Shown here: positions 1 through 8,967 of the stretch, in pieces
Layout: every line of letters starts with the position of its first letter
Numbering within the stretch: the first letter of the stretch is position 1
NCBI GenBank assembly: GCA_966095765.1
Contig: CBHTSZ010000003.1
Span: 87,887 to 151,886, forward strand
Length of the DNA: 64,000 nt
Direction of reading: 5' to 3'
DNA from: CBHTSZ01 sp966095765
Lineage (GTDB): Bacteria; Patescibacteriota; Saccharimonadia; Saccharimonadales; Saccharimonadaceae
Position numbers and translations under genes: made by a program
The notes under the pieces: generated by a model
Seen by the model: only the letters and a program-made list of their open reading frames with translations
What the model was told of the DNA's origin: nothing
Databases searched by the model: none

Positions 1-1
1 C

Positions 2-652
2 ACCGAGAGCTGCTACCGGGTACTCGGTATCATCCATACGATGTACCGCCCGATGGTCAACCGCATCAAAGACTACATAGCCAGACCGAAACCAAACGGC
101 TACCAAAGCCTGCACACGACCATCATCACCGAGAACGAACAGATCGTGGAGTTTCAGATCCGTACCACGACCATGCACGACTACGCCGAGCGAGGACTTG
201 CAGCTAGCTTCCACTACAACGAGCAGAAGCTGACCGATGCGTACCGCAAGGGCAAGATTGCCGCGATGCCCGCTGACCTTGCTTGGATCCAACAGCTCCA
301 GGAAGTTGCTGCTCAGGTGAGCGAAGGTAAAGATGCTGATATCGAGCGACTCAAAGTCGATCTGTTTGGTGACCGAATCTTCGTCTACTCTCCAAAAGGC
401 GACCTCTACGATATGCCCGAAGGCGCCTTCCCGCTCGATTATGCCTATCGTATCCACAGCGATATCGGCCATGCAGCTGCTGGGTTTCGGGTTAACGGCA
501 AGATGGTTCCTTTCGACCGACGCCTCCATCATGGTGATATTGTCGAAGTTATCACCAGGCGAACCGCGCGCCCGAAACCAGATTGGCTCGATATGGTTAT
601 CACCCGTCATGCTCGCGACAAGCTGCGCGCACAGCTGAAAAAAGACACCTAA
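2..652 (+). CDS. RelA/SpoT-family (p)ppGpp synthetase, C-terminal part (5' end outside window)
   Basis: The reading frame is open from the first bases, so the gene begins upstream of the window. The visible part starts with the end of the synthetase domain (CYRVLGIIHTMY, then KDYIARPKPNGYQSLHTT, the signature of RelA/SpoT synthetases that make pppGpp/ppGpp from ATP and GTP or GDP). It continues into a TGS domain (from about FGDRIFVYSPKGDLYDMPEGA to DIVEVITRR). The protein stops soon after TGS, so the helical, zinc-finger and ACT regulatory regions of full-length Rel are absent. Whether the N-terminal hydrolase domain exists cannot be seen here. A strong hairpin terminator follows directly. 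Confidence 0.93.
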   Translation, partial: TESCYRVLGIIHTMYRPMVNRIKDYIARPKPNGYQSLHTTIITENEQIVEFQIRTTTMHDYAERGLAASFHYNEQKLTDAYRKGKIAAMPADLAWIQQLQEVAAQVSEGKDADIERLKVDLFGDRIFVYSPKGDLYDMPEGAFPLDYAYRIHSDIGHAAAGFRVNGKMVPFDRRLHHGDIVEVITRRTARPKPDWLDMVITRHARDKLRAQLKKDT

Positions 653-680
653 AAAACCGCTCCGTTCTCGGAGCGGTTTT
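653..680. terminator. Intrinsic terminator between rel and DUF5684 gene
   Basis: A perfect 12-bp stem (AAAACCGCTCCG / CGGAGCGGTTTT) with a TTCT loop, with A-run on one side and T-run on the other, so it can act on both converging transcripts. Confidence 0.9.
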
Positions 681-700
681 GGATTAGCTAGAATACTTGT

Positions 701-1120
701 CTAGACAGTTGCTGGTGCTGGTGTAGCGCCGCCTGCAGCCGGTCCAACATACTTTGCGCTACCGAAGGCGAGCATTGGGTAACCGATGAATGGCAAAAGG
801 AGGAGTAGCAGGGTTGTACCGACGCCACGTCCGAATGATTTCGAAAGATCATGGGTGACGATAATCGCAACAACAATGTTCACGAGTGGAATGAGCATGA
901 GTACGATCCACCATACCGGACGACCGACGATCTGCAGCTGAACGATAGCATTGTAGATAGGCACGATCGCGGCCCAACCTGGACGGCCAGCCTTAGTGAA
1001 TAGCTTCCACAGCGACGCGAGCAGCACTACCAGTACTACTAATCCGATAAGGTTGCCTACCATTCCTGAGCCCGCATCAGCACCAGTCGTGGTTGTCATA
1101 TATAGTTGTGAGTCGTCCAT
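701..1120 (-). CDS. DUF5684-like small membrane protein
   Basis: A 139-residue membrane protein. After a short polar N-terminus there are hydrophobic segments at about residues 20-40, 60-85 and 95-120. The motif AGRPGWAAIVPIYN after the first segment, followed by an aromatic-rich segment, is typical of the DUF5684/signal-peptidase-associated small membrane proteins. Function is unknown. The start at 1120 is chosen over the longer frame because AAGGAG lies about 7 nt upstream of it. The gene faces rel and shares its terminator. Confidence 0.75.
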   Translation of the reverse strand: MDDSQLYMTTTTGADAGSGMVGNLIGLVVLVVLLASLWKLFTKAGRPGWAAIVPIYNAIVQLQIVGRPVWWIVLMLIPLVNIVVAIIVTHDLSKSFGRGVGTTLLLLLLPFIGYPMLAFGSAKYVGPAAGGATPAPATV

Positions 1121-1183
1121 TTTTGAACTCCTTAAGGTTTGTAACGTCAGTATAGACCGCAAATCCGTAAATCACAACGAAAA

Positions 1184-1213
1184 ATAAAATCGCGCCCTTC
1201 AGCGCGATTTTAT
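1184..1213. terminator. Intrinsic terminator downstream of ppa
   Basis: Stem ATAAAATCGCGC / GCGCGATTTTAT with a 6-nt loop lies just after the ppa stop codon on the minus strand. Confidence 0.85.
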
Positions 1214-1227
1214 CAAGCTCGTATCTT

Positions 1228-1758
1228 CTATTTGTTCTCGTAGCGTTCGATGCACTCGCGAATCACTACCTTTGCTTCTTCGGCGTCACCCCAGCCAAGC
1301 ACCTTGGTGCTTCCTGGTTTCTTGAGGTCTTTATAGTGAGTAAAGTGGTGTTCGATCTTTTGGCGCCACCGTGCGTGGAGATCATCGAGACTTGCGATCG
1401 CGTCATCCGTGTTTCGGTCGTCGGCTGGCACACAGATAATCTTATCGTCAACTTCGCCATCGTCTTCAAACTTAAGGACACCGATCACTTTCGCTTCCAG
1501 GAAGACACCGGTTGGGATTGGGTCATTCGTGAGGACAAGCGTATCAAGCTCATCGCCGTCTTCATCAAGTGTCTGCGGAATAAAGCCGTAGTTTACTGGC
1601 TTTGCAAAGATGCTCGGTTCGACACGGTCAAGCTGAAACGCAGCAACGTCGCGGTTCCACTCGATCTTTAGTGTTGACCATTTTGGGATCTCAACGACTG
1701 TATTGATAAGGCCACCGTCGACATCACCTGGTGTCAGAACTTTATTAAAATCAGGCAT
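1228..1758 (-). CDS. ppa: Inorganic pyrophosphatase (family I)
   Basis: A 176-residue soluble pyrophosphatase, which hydrolyses PPi to two phosphates and so pulls nucleotide, aminoacyl-tRNA and lipid activation reactions forward in the cytoplasm. The family signature DGDELDTLV with its three metal-binding acidic residues is present, and the length is normal for bacterial hexameric enzymes. The start is supported by AAAGGAG about 8 nt upstream. It is a single-gene unit ending in its own terminator. Confidence 0.95.
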   Translation of the reverse strand: MPDFNKVLTPGDVDGGLINTVVEIPKWSTLKIEWNRDVAAFQLDRVEPSIFAKPVNYGFIPQTLDEDGDELDTLVLTNDPIPTGVFLEAKVIGVLKFEDDGEVDDKIICVPADDRNTDDAIASLDDLHARWRQKIEHHFTHYKDLKKPGSTKVLGWGDAEEAKVVIRECIERYENK

Positions 1759-1846
1759 AGGGTATTTCTCCTTTGGATGATAGGTAGTATTCGCTCGCTA
1801 CTAGTGTATCAGTTTTTGTGTCTCACAGGATATAATGAACAGTGAT

Positions 1847-2833
1847 ATGCAGCCGATACCGAAACTCATCCTACCGCATGAGTATGTCAAAAATGCGACC
1901 GAACAAATCCGAGCAGCCAAGAAGCGTGTTGCTCTACTCACTATGGTGCTCGTACACGACAGTGCCACCGACGAACTCCTTGATGCCCTCTGCGAAGCAG
2001 CTGAACGCGGCGTGGAGGTGACAGTTGCGGCAGATAGTTTCACCTACACTGACTTCCAGGGCTCCTACATCCCGACTACCTACCGCAGCAAACGCGTGCG
2101 TGATGCTATGAACATGCAAAAACGATTCCGCGCTGCCGGCGCAACGTTTCACTGGCTCGGTCGGCTCAGCATGGTTGCGTTCGTTGGCCGCACCCACATA
2201 AAGTGGTGCGTCGTCGACGATACGGTTTATTCGTTCGGTGGCGTCAATCTCGATCAGCCCAGCATCGAAAATACCGACTACATGTTTATGGTCAAGAACG
2301 AAGAGCTCGCCTCACGGATCGTCGCTGAGCAGGAGCGCATCATCAAAGCCGATCGATCAGGCCATGCGTACCGCTCTCACCGCTTTGGCGATGACGATAA
2401 CATGGTGCTCATTGACGGTGGCTTCCTCGGGGATTCGATCATTTACCGAAGAGCATGCTACTGGGCTGAACGCGCAACCCATGTCACCCTTGTTTCGCAG
2501 TACTGTCCGACCGGAAAACTGAGCCGAAAACTTAAGAAGATTAACAGCCACCTCTACTTCAACCACTGGACTAACGCCGGACTCTTGAACCGCTTCGTTA
2601 TCCGCATCGGCATGGCTACGAGCAAGCATACGACATCCTACCACCGACGACCCTACCTCCATGCGAAGTTCATCATCTTTACACTTCCTGACGGTAAAAA
2701 AGTGGCCATCACAGGCTCGCACAACTTCGTCAGTGGCGGCGTCCTGCTCGGTACGCGCGAAGTCGCTCTCGAGACTACTAACAAAAAGATTATCGCGCAG
2801 CTCGAACGTTTCTTTGAAGAACACGTCAAGTAG
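1847..2833 (+). CDS. Phospholipase D-like protein, cardiolipin synthase type
   Basis: The protein has two HxK(x)4D half-sites of the PLD superfamily: HIKWCVVDD with a following GGVN, and HAKFIIFTLPDG with GSHNF. This two-motif layout fits cardiolipin synthases, which join two phosphatidylglycerols, though nucleases share it. No N-terminal membrane segments are present, unlike classical Cls, so it is probably peripheral. An earlier in-frame ATG lies at 1835, but it overlaps a perfect TATAAT box (1831-1836). The ATG at 1847 is 10 nt downstream of that box and is preferred as a near-leaderless start. The next gene is also lipid related. Confidence 0.8.
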   Translation: MQPIPKLILPHEYVKNATEQIRAAKKRVALLTMVLVHDSATDELLDALCEAAERGVEVTVAADSFTYTDFQGSYIPTTYRSKRVRDAMNMQKRFRAAGATFHWLGRLSMVAFVGRTHIKWCVVDDTVYSFGGVNLDQPSIENTDYMFMVKNEELASRIVAEQERIIKADRSGHAYRSHRFGDDDNMVLIDGGFLGDSIIYRRACYWAERATHVTLVSQYCPTGKLSRKLKKINSHLYFNHWTNAGLLNRFVIRIGMATSKHTTSYHRRPYLHAKFIIFTLPDGKKVAITGSHNFVSGGVLLGTREVALETTNKKIIAQLERFFEEHVK

Positions 2834-2848
2834 TACAATAGTCTAATC

Positions 2849-3550
2849 ATGCTGATTATCGGACACCGTGGATCCCAGGGGACAAAGCCGGAAAACACCA
2901 TCGCCAGCCTTCGTGAAGCCATGCACGCTGATGCCGATATGATTGAGTTCGATGTCCGCCTTACTCGAGACCATATTCCAGTACTCTCACACAACCTTCA
3001 CCTCTACGGTACCAGGAAGCGCGAGTTAGCCTTTTTGCGCCGTTATACCCTCGCCGAATTGCAGCGCCGTACAGCAGGCAGTGAATACCCGATCACGACC
3101 CTCGACATGGCCATGAAGGAATGTTTCGGTCGCATCTACCTCAATATCGAGCTCAAAGAATCTAGTGCTGTCATACCGACGCTTGCTGTTATATCGAAAT
3201 ACACAAAAACAGATCGTGACTGGGACAGTCTGCTCTTTAGCTCATTTAAGCCTCTTGCGCTTCGTGCTATCCGCAAACGAGTACCACATGCTGCACTCGG
3301 CATGCTCCATCACCGCAATCCGCTTGGGTTCGTAGGCTGGCACAAGGTACTCGGCCTCTCAGCGGTTGGTTTTCACCGCCTCTACATAAATACGATTGCT
3401 CTCGAAGTCGCCAAACGGCTCGGGCTCTTTACGTACGCATATACGGTCAATCGCCCCCACGCGGCCAAAAAGCTCGCCGAACAAGGCGTTGATGGCGTTG
3501 TCACCGACTATCCTGCGCAGATGCTCAAAGACCTTGAGATCCGCCACTAG
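2849..3550 (+). CDS. Glycerophosphodiester phosphodiesterase
   Basis: The protein begins IIGHRGSQGTKPENT and then EFDVRLTRDHIPVLSH, containing the HRG, PENT, ExD and catalytic His elements of GDPD enzymes. These hydrolyse deacylated phospholipid head groups to glycerol-3-phosphate and an alcohol. Its 233 residues form just the TIM-barrel, with no signal peptide, so it is cytoplasmic. It begins 15 nt after the PLD-like gene; a TACAAT box 9 nt before the ATG could also drive it separately. Position beside the PLD-like gene suggests phospholipid turnover or scavenging. Confidence 0.88.
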   Translation: MLIIGHRGSQGTKPENTIASLREAMHADADMIEFDVRLTRDHIPVLSHNLHLYGTRKRELAFLRRYTLAELQRRTAGSEYPITTLDMAMKECFGRIYLNIELKESSAVIPTLAVISKYTKTDRDWDSLLFSSFKPLALRAIRKRVPHAALGMLHHRNPLGFVGWHKVLGLSAVGFHRLYINTIALEVAKRLGLFTYAYTVNRPHAAKKLAEQGVDGVVTDYPAQMLKDLEIRH

Positions 3551-3556
3551 TCTCTG

Positions 3557-4498
3557 CTAGAGCTTACCTTCCAGATATTCACGCATCTTGAGAGCGACCG
3601 TCGCGCCCTCACCAACTGCACTCGCGATCTGCATGGTTGAGCCGCTGCGGACATCACCACTCACAAAAACACCGCGGAGATTGGTCTGAAGGTTGCTATC
3701 AGCCATGATGAATCCTTGTTCATCGAGATTGACGCCACTCCCCTTTAAGAAGCCTGTGTTCGGGAGGAGCCCTACAAACACAAAGACACCGTCACATGCA
3801 TACTCGACAGTCCTGCCATCCTGGGTTGCTTTGACAAGGTCAACATTTTTCCCGTCAGTTGCGACGATCTCGGTCGGTGTCACGCCCAGATGTACAGTAA
3901 TCTTTCCGTCCTTCACGTACTCTTCGAGTTCACGTTGCAATACCTCACTTGCCTTGATGGTCGAACGCACCAACAGGTCGATATGCGTCGTGAAGCGCGT
4001 CAAAAAGATCGCCTCTTGCACCGCAGAGTTACCCCCGCCGACGACGACGAGTTTTTTGTCGCGATAGAAGGCACCGTCGCAGGTTGCGCAGTAGTGCACG
4101 CCCCGCCCGTAGTACTCAGCTTCGCCGGGGACACCGATCTTTTTGTAATCACTGCCCGTCGCGATAAGGACTGCTTTTGCTTGCACCTCACCGTCAGTTG
4201 TCTCAACGACCTTGTGGTCGCCCTTGTCATGGATGCCAACAACGTCACCGTAGCGGATATCAGCCCCGAATCGTTCCGCTTGGCCCTGGAGTTGTTCGGC
4301 TAGCTTGAGCCCTTCGATACCATTTGTAAAGCCCGGGTAGTTGTCTACCCAGTCGGTGATAGCAGCAAGGCCGCCAACGACGCCTTTTTCGAGCAGTACC
4401 GTATCAATCTCTTCGCGGGTCGTGTAAACGGCAGCGGCAAGCGCACTCGGACCGGCGCCGACCATAACAACATCGTGGAGCTTCGTGTCTGGTTCCAT
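3557..4498 (-). CDS. trxB: Thioredoxin-disulfide reductase
   Basis: A 313-residue flavoprotein with an N-terminal FAD-binding GAGPSALAAAVY, the redox-active CATC (YCATCDGAFYRDK) and the NADP-binding GGGNSAVQEA, in the order found in low-Mr thioredoxin reductases, and a closing GDVRSG FAD motif. It transfers electrons from NADPH to thioredoxin-like proteins. It lies 11 nt downstream of a glutaredoxin-like gene in the same operon, so that protein is the likely partner. It converges with the GDPD gene with only 6 nt between the stops. Confidence 0.95.
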   Translation of the reverse strand: MEPDTKLHDVVMVGAGPSALAAAVYTTREEIDTVLLEKGVVGGLAAITDWVDNYPGFTNGIEGLKLAEQLQGQAERFGADIRYGDVVGIHDKGDHKVVETTDGEVQAKAVLIATGSDYKKIGVPGEAEYYGRGVHYCATCDGAFYRDKKLVVVGGGNSAVQEAIFLTRFTTHIDLLVRSTIKASEVLQRELEEYVKDGKITVHLGVTPTEIVATDGKNVDLVKATQDGRTVEYACDGVFVFVGLLPNTGFLKGSGVNLDEQGFIMADSNLQTNLRGVFVSGDVRSGSTMQIASAVGEGATVALKMREYLEGKL

Positions 4499-4509
4499 GA
4501 GAAAATGCC

Positions 4510-4761
4510 TTAGGCTACTGCTGACAGCAGGGCGCCTGGGTTCCAGCCAATACTTGCTACTCGTTCGTCACCAGCTTCATCGGTGACAGTAACTACTGGC
4601 ACCGTGCGAGCACCACTCTTAGCAATGATCGAAGCTTCAGCCTCTCGGTTATCGTCGATATTGATCACATCGTATGTCTTGCCCTTCATGTCGAGCAGTT
4701 TCTTTACCTGGTTGCAGTAGCTGCAAGTCGTACGTGTGTAGATAGTGATTTTTTTTGACAT
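4510..4761 (-). CDS. Glutaredoxin/NrdH-like redox protein
   Basis: An 83-residue thioredoxin-fold protein with a CSYC active site (TTCSYCNQVKKLL) and the TVPVV cis-proline element. Its operon partner is thioredoxin reductase, so it is probably reduced by TrxB in NrdH-like fashion rather than by glutathione, since no glutathione system is visible. A likely role is electron supply to ribonucleotide reductase or disulfide repair. The promoter upstream is close to consensus. Confidence 0.9.
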   Translation of the reverse strand: MSKKITIYTRTTCSYCNQVKKLLDMKGKTYDVINIDDNREAEASIIAKSGARTVPVVTVTDEAGDERVASIGWNPGALLSAVA

Positions 4762-4800
4762 TACCCTTCGCCCCTAGTTGATTTTTTCTATATAAAACCC

Positions 4801-4828
4801 ATTATATAGCGCTTATGTGTAGTTTCAA
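4801..4828 (-). promoter_or_regulatory. Promoter of the grx-trxB operon
   Basis: On the minus strand TTGAAA, a 16-nt spacer and a perfect TATAAT precede the glutaredoxin gene; the start codon is about 40 nt downstream. Confidence 0.8.
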
Positions 4829-4846
4829 TACGCTATATGTTGTATT

Positions 4847-5422
4847 TTATTGCGTATAGATGCCGACGAGACGGATCGTAAAGATGAGGTCGGCATTTGC
4901 TGGAATCTCGCCAGCTGCCTTGTCGCCGTACGCCTTTGCACTTGGAATCTGGATCTGGCGCTCACCGCCCACCTTCATGCCAACAAGACCCTCGGCAAAA
5001 CCAGGGACAAAGCCTGTAGTCTGTGAACGATATGGCACGCCCGACTCGTAGTTGCTGCCACCAGTAAAGGCTTCTCCATTGCTCGCAAGTGTTCCGTGAT
5101 ACAGAATCTCGACACAATCACCAGCCTTAACCTCGGCGCCGTCACCGACAGTTAGGTCGACTGTCCTCAGTTCAGGCACGTCTTCGAGCACCGGAGCTTC
5201 TGGTGGCACTGGACTTGGGGTGATCTTCTTTTCCGTCACCTCACCCGCCGGACACTTAGCCATCTCCTTTTGGTATTCCTCAAGTAACTTCTGCTGTTCG
5301 GCTGCTTCTTTGGACTGGCTCTCGCTCATGAGTATCGGTAAGAAAAATGCACCCAATGTTCCTACTAGCATTACAACCGCAATAATCCAAATACCAACGC
5401 GTTGGCTTGTTCGTGTAGCCAC
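4847..5422 (-). CDS. Membrane-anchored FKBP-type peptidyl-prolyl isomerase
   Basis: A 191-residue protein with one membrane anchor (about residues 9-31), a coiled polar and proline-rich stalk, and a C-terminal FKBP domain. That domain includes VEILYHGTLASNGEAF, GFVPGFAEGLVGMKVGGER and AYGDKAAGEIPANADLIF. The domain should face outside and assist folding of secreted proteins. A GTG start is chosen because AAAGGAGG lies 7 nt upstream. The frame is open further upstream, but that part has no signal. A TATACT box lies near 5450. Confidence 0.87.
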   Translation of the reverse strand: MATRTSQRVGIWIIAVVMLVGTLGAFFLPILMSESQSKEAAEQQKLLEEYQKEMAKCPAGEVTEKKITPSPVPPEAPVLEDVPELRTVDLTVGDGAEVKAGDCVEILYHGTLASNGEAFTGGSNYESGVPYRSQTTGFVPGFAEGLVGMKVGGERQIQIPSAKAYGDKAAGEIPANADLIFTIRLVGIYTQ

Positions 5423-5459
5423 GTAAAATCCTCCTTTTTGACTCCTCCTAGTATACACG

Positions 5460-5939
5460 CTACCGTGCGTCGATATTGAGAACTTTGCTTGGCTTCTGAC
5501 CCGCACCTAGTTGCTGGATCAGCTCTAGGTAGTCGCAGTAGTAGCGGAGGTTTTCTTTCGTCAGCTCCGTGATAGGCACCCAAGTAACGATAAATTGGTT
5601 ACGCTCACTCATGTGCTCGGCCTCTTCCGAGTCCAGCATGAGTTGTGGCTCACCTTCGACAATATCCGCCGTAAAAACATAGTGCTCAAAGAACTTACCA
5701 ATCCGATGTGCGACGAGGTCACCAAGCTTGATGCGCACCCCCATCTCTTCATAGAGCTCTCTCAGCGCAGCATCTTCCGGCGACTCCCCCTTATCAATAC
5801 CACCGCCCGGGATACTGTAGTATTCGATCCATTCACCAGTCTTTCTGCTGTAGCGTTTACGCAAAAATGTCAGTAACTTGCCATCTTGAATGATAAGCGC
5901 CCGTGCGCTTTTTCGCCGCTTATTTAGCCACAATTTCAT
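5460..5939 (-). CDS. Nudix hydrolase
   Basis: A 159-residue protein with a complete Nudix box: GGGIDKGE, then SPEDAALRELYEEMGV, matching GX5EX7REUXEEXGU. The enzyme should hydrolyse a nucleoside diphosphate linked to another group; the substrate is unknown. The start ATG at 5939 overlaps the last 20 nt of the ABC transporter gene, so the two are translationally coupled. The sequence upstream of 5939 in this frame lies inside the ABC gene and is not part of the protein. Confidence 0.85.
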   Translation of the reverse strand: MKLWLNKRRKSARALIIQDGKLLTFLRKRYSRKTGEWIEYYSIPGGGIDKGESPEDAALRELYEEMGVRIKLGDLVAHRIGKFFEHYVFTADIVEGEPQLMLDSEEAEHMSERNQFIVTWVPITELTKENLRYYCDYLELIQQLGAGQKPSKVLNIDAR

Positions 5940-7704
5940 ATGCTCGGAGCGCCTTCTTCGCTTTTTCAGTGTTACCTGTCTGGAGCTCAAGCAATTGTGC
6001 ATAGATGCCGTCTGTTTTTGCGAGTTCGGCCGGAGTACCGATTTCATCAACTCGGCCGTTCTTTAACGTCACGATCCGATCAACATGCGCGATCGTACTG
6101 AGACGGTGCGCAATGATGAGTGTCGTGCGCCCACTTATGAGACGATTGAGCGCTTCTTGAACGAGATGTTCAGAGCGGCTATCGAGACTGCTTGTTGCTT
6201 CGTCGAGCACCAAGATCGGAGCATCTTTGAGGATGGCACGGGCAATCGCGATACGCTGCTTTTGACCGCCACTCAGCTTGAGGCCACGCTCACCAATCTC
6301 GGTATCGAGGCCTTTATCAAGCTTTTGGATGAAATCGTACGCATTCGCAGCTTTGGCTGCTTTGATAATGTCAGACTCTTCGGCGTGCGGCTTGGCATAC
6401 GCGATATTTTCCCGGATCGTACCGCTAAATAACGCCGGTTCCTGAAAGACAACTGCGATATGCTCACGCAAACTTGATTGCCGTACCATTTCGATCGGCG
6501 TACCGTCGATACGGATTGAACCGCTCCGTGTATCGTAGAGCCGAAGCAGCAAGCTAGTGATAGTAGTCTTGCCTCCGCCACTTTCGCCGACAAGCGCAAC
6601 TTTTTCACCTGGCTGGATATCAAAACTCACTTCGTGAAGGACGTTGTCTTCGTCATTGTAGCCGAACGATACTGCATCATACTCCACGTGACCCTTCGTA
6701 ACCGTAAGAGCCGGCGCATGCGCCTTATCGGCAACTGCAGGTTTCAGCTCCATGACCTCAAAGTAGTCTTTCGAACCAGCGATCGCCCGTTGTGTACTGT
6801 CGACAATAAAGCTCATGTTAAAGATCGGGAACCGCATCATACTGACCAGCTGGACGAGCAGGACCATCTCACCAATCGTAAATCTTCCTTCGGCAGTCTC
6901 GACGAACAGGAAGGCAAAGATCGCAAAGAAAACGACGTTGAGAACGAGCCGGCGCCCGATATCCATATTGTGCCAATAAGCCGACTGCTTCCCAGTGATA
7001 TCAACCGACTTCTGAAAACGGCGCTCAAAGTGACGGAACTCTAGCGTCTCCTGGATAAAGCTCTTTACGACACGTATCTGGGCAATCACCTCGGCAAAAC
7101 GACCGCTCGCAATATCCACCTGTTTGTTTTTTGCTTTTTGGTAGGTTTGCCATTTCTTACTCGTCAGGGTCGTCAACCACATAAAGATCGGATAGAGGAT
7201 GAATAGGAGGAGAGCAAGCTCCCAGCTGTACAGCAGCACAATGACGAGTGTCAGGATCATCGTCAAAATCATCTGGAAGAAGTTGTTCGCAAAGACGTTC
7301 ATGAAACTTCCGACCTCATGGATCGTTCGATCAAGTCGGTTGATGATCGTACCGGTGAGCTCATGGTCATAGTAGCTCTGAGGCAGTTTCAGGAGGTGTG
7401 TATAGTATCGCTCAGCGAGCTGCTTTTTTAGTTTTGCGCTCATCACGTCACCGAGGTATCCGCCCCAGTTCGTAAAGAGCGTATTGAGCACGTCGACGAC
7501 AAAGAGTGCGACAGCAAGCCATAGCGCACCAGCTACATCAGCGTGTCCGCTTGATAGCGACTTCACGATGAGATCAGTTGCCGACTTGATAATAAATGGC
7601 GTTGCAAGCGCCGTGAGGCTCATGAGGATTGAGAAAAAGATAATACCGGTATAGTACGGCCACAAATTTCGGGCATAACGAAGAACTTTTAGGAGAATTT
7701 TCAT
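5920..7704 (-). CDS. ABC transporter, fused membrane and ATPase domains (MsbA/exporter type)
   Basis: A 594-residue half-transporter with about six membrane segments in the N-terminal 320 residues and a C-terminal ATPase. Walker A is GESGGGKTT, the signature is LSGGQKQRIAIARA, and Walker B is ILVLDEATSSLD followed by the H-loop AHRLST. This architecture is that of homodimeric exporters of lipids, drugs or peptides; the cargo cannot be read from sequence. A TATACT box 10 nt before the ATG implies an almost leaderless mRNA. It is followed, with overlap, by a Nudix gene. Confidence 0.92.
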   Translation of the reverse strand: MKILLKVLRYARNLWPYYTGIIFFSILMSLTALATPFIIKSATDLIVKSLSSGHADVAGALWLAVALFVVDVLNTLFTNWGGYLGDVMSAKLKKQLAERYYTHLLKLPQSYYDHELTGTIINRLDRTIHEVGSFMNVFANNFFQMILTMILTLVIVLLYSWELALLLFILYPIFMWLTTLTSKKWQTYQKAKNKQVDIASGRFAEVIAQIRVVKSFIQETLEFRHFERRFQKSVDITGKQSAYWHNMDIGRRLVLNVVFFAIFAFLFVETAEGRFTIGEMVLLVQLVSMMRFPIFNMSFIVDSTQRAIAGSKDYFEVMELKPAVADKAHAPALTVTKGHVEYDAVSFGYNDEDNVLHEVSFDIQPGEKVALVGESGGGKTTITSLLLRLYDTRSGSIRIDGTPIEMVRQSSLREHIAVVFQEPALFSGTIRENIAYAKPHAEESDIIKAAKAANAYDFIQKLDKGLDTEIGERGLKLSGGQKQRIAIARAILKDAPILVLDEATSSLDSRSEHLVQEALNRLISGRTTLIIAHRLSTIAHVDRIVTLKNGRVDEIGTPAELAKTDGIYAQLLELQTGNTEKAKKALRAYEIVAK

Positions 7705-7755
7705 CTTGTATCCAAGTATACACTCCCCTGTTATAAGATGCCGCTTATTTTGCTA

Positions 7756-7784
7756 TTGCAAAGTCATTCTCACGGGCCTATGAT
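7756..7784 (+). promoter_or_regulatory. Promoter of the 7813 hydrolase gene
   Basis: TTGCAA, a 17-nt spacer and TATGAT lie 28 nt before the ATG. The promoter is divergent from that of the ABC gene. Confidence 0.65.
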
Positions 7785-7812
7785 ACGAACAAGAAACGGG
7801 AGAAATAAACAT

Positions 7813-8967
7813 ATGGATCTTGGCTCTACTCTTCGAGACTCGACGATCGGACGCACTATCGAGTCCTATCGCAACCCACGGCTTGAAAACAGCGAGATCA
7901 ACTACTTGACGCCAGCCCACCGCGAGGAGTTAAGGCGTGAAAGTGAAATAGTACTGTGGGACGAGTACGCAGACCCGAAGTACGTCCCTGGAGTCGGCAC
8001 GCTGCGTCGCATCGGTATCCAAACCGCCCAAGGTTATACCTATGACACGCTCGTTGGGATTCCAGAAAAACCCGAGTGCAATATACCCGTTATCGGTACG
8101 ACAGCTTGGACTACCAGTCTGCGCGGCCATAACGAGCGCATCATCCGCAACTTTACCCGCGCCGGCAACTACGTCATCTATGTCGGAGCCGAAGGCAGCT
8201 ACGTTGCCGATAAAGCCCCTGCTCCTCTTTCGCCTATTTCACTTGCCGGTTCGGCGGCAGCTGTTCTGAATTTCTCATACCATATGGTCGACGAACTTCG
8301 CACGCAAAATCATGACGTTGATCCAAGTCTCCGCTTTGTTCTCGGTGAATCGCGCGGCGGGATGGTGGCTGAGGGAATTGATGCGCTTGCCGAAGATTTT
8401 GCTCAGGATATCCTGTTTAGCGAAGAGGTTGCTCCCTGCCTGCCGGAGAAACTCAAGTCACTTACCGACCTCTATCGACTCTGCGAGCAGATCGCAAAAG
8501 AGCCTCGCGAGATGTACCGTCTCGCTGGCGCCCTCACTCTCTCTCGTCTTCGCTACTACCCATACACGATCGACGTCCGCAGTGACTGTCTCCGCCATCA
8601 AGCCATCATCGGCGGCGCCCTCTTTAGCGGTGAAGCTGGAGCGCTTGCACGGAAACATTCCGATGACACGCTCAAACACCTCACTGTTTTCGATAACGAC
8701 TTTGCTTCGAAACGATCAGTATGGGAAAGTATCTACAAAGAAAACGAACAGGTTCGTATTACACCCCTACCTGGCGGCCACATGACGATTGCCGACCTCG
8801 GAACGCTTCGTATGGTTCTTGCTCGCAATAAAGCAGCGCAGCAGTGCGTCAATGACGGCGTCGACCTCACGCCTCGTAATGTCTTTGATCGGGCACATGA
8901 CCTAATGCCTCACCAATATCCGATCACCCCGGAACTGATGAATCATCAAATCGCACGCACTGCTTAA
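7813..8967 (+). CDS. Putative alpha/beta hydrolase of unknown substrate
   Basis: A 384-residue protein with a nucleophile elbow GESRGG (GxSxG) about mid-protein and a C-terminal GGHMT that could supply the catalytic His, as in alpha/beta hydrolases. There is no signal peptide or membrane segment. I do not recognise a specific family. The start is placed at 7813, where GGGAG is about 10 nt upstream; the longer frame from 7738 runs across the promoter. Its stop overlaps by 4 nt the end of a second, shorter hydrolase gene on the other strand. Confidence 0.65.
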   Translation: MDLGSTLRDSTIGRTIESYRNPRLENSEINYLTPAHREELRRESEIVLWDEYADPKYVPGVGTLRRIGIQTAQGYTYDTLVGIPEKPECNIPVIGTTAWTTSLRGHNERIIRNFTRAGNYVIYVGAEGSYVADKAPAPLSPISLAGSAAAVLNFSYHMVDELRTQNHDVDPSLRFVLGESRGGMVAEGIDALAEDFAQDILFSEEVAPCLPEKLKSLTDLYRLCEQIAKEPREMYRLAGALTLSRLRYYPYTIDVRSDCLRHQAIIGGALFSGEAGALARKHSDDTLKHLTVFDNDFASKRSVWESIYKENEQVRITPLPGGHMTIADLGTLRMVLARNKAAQQCVNDGVDLTPRNVFDRAHDLMPHQYPITPELMNHQIARTA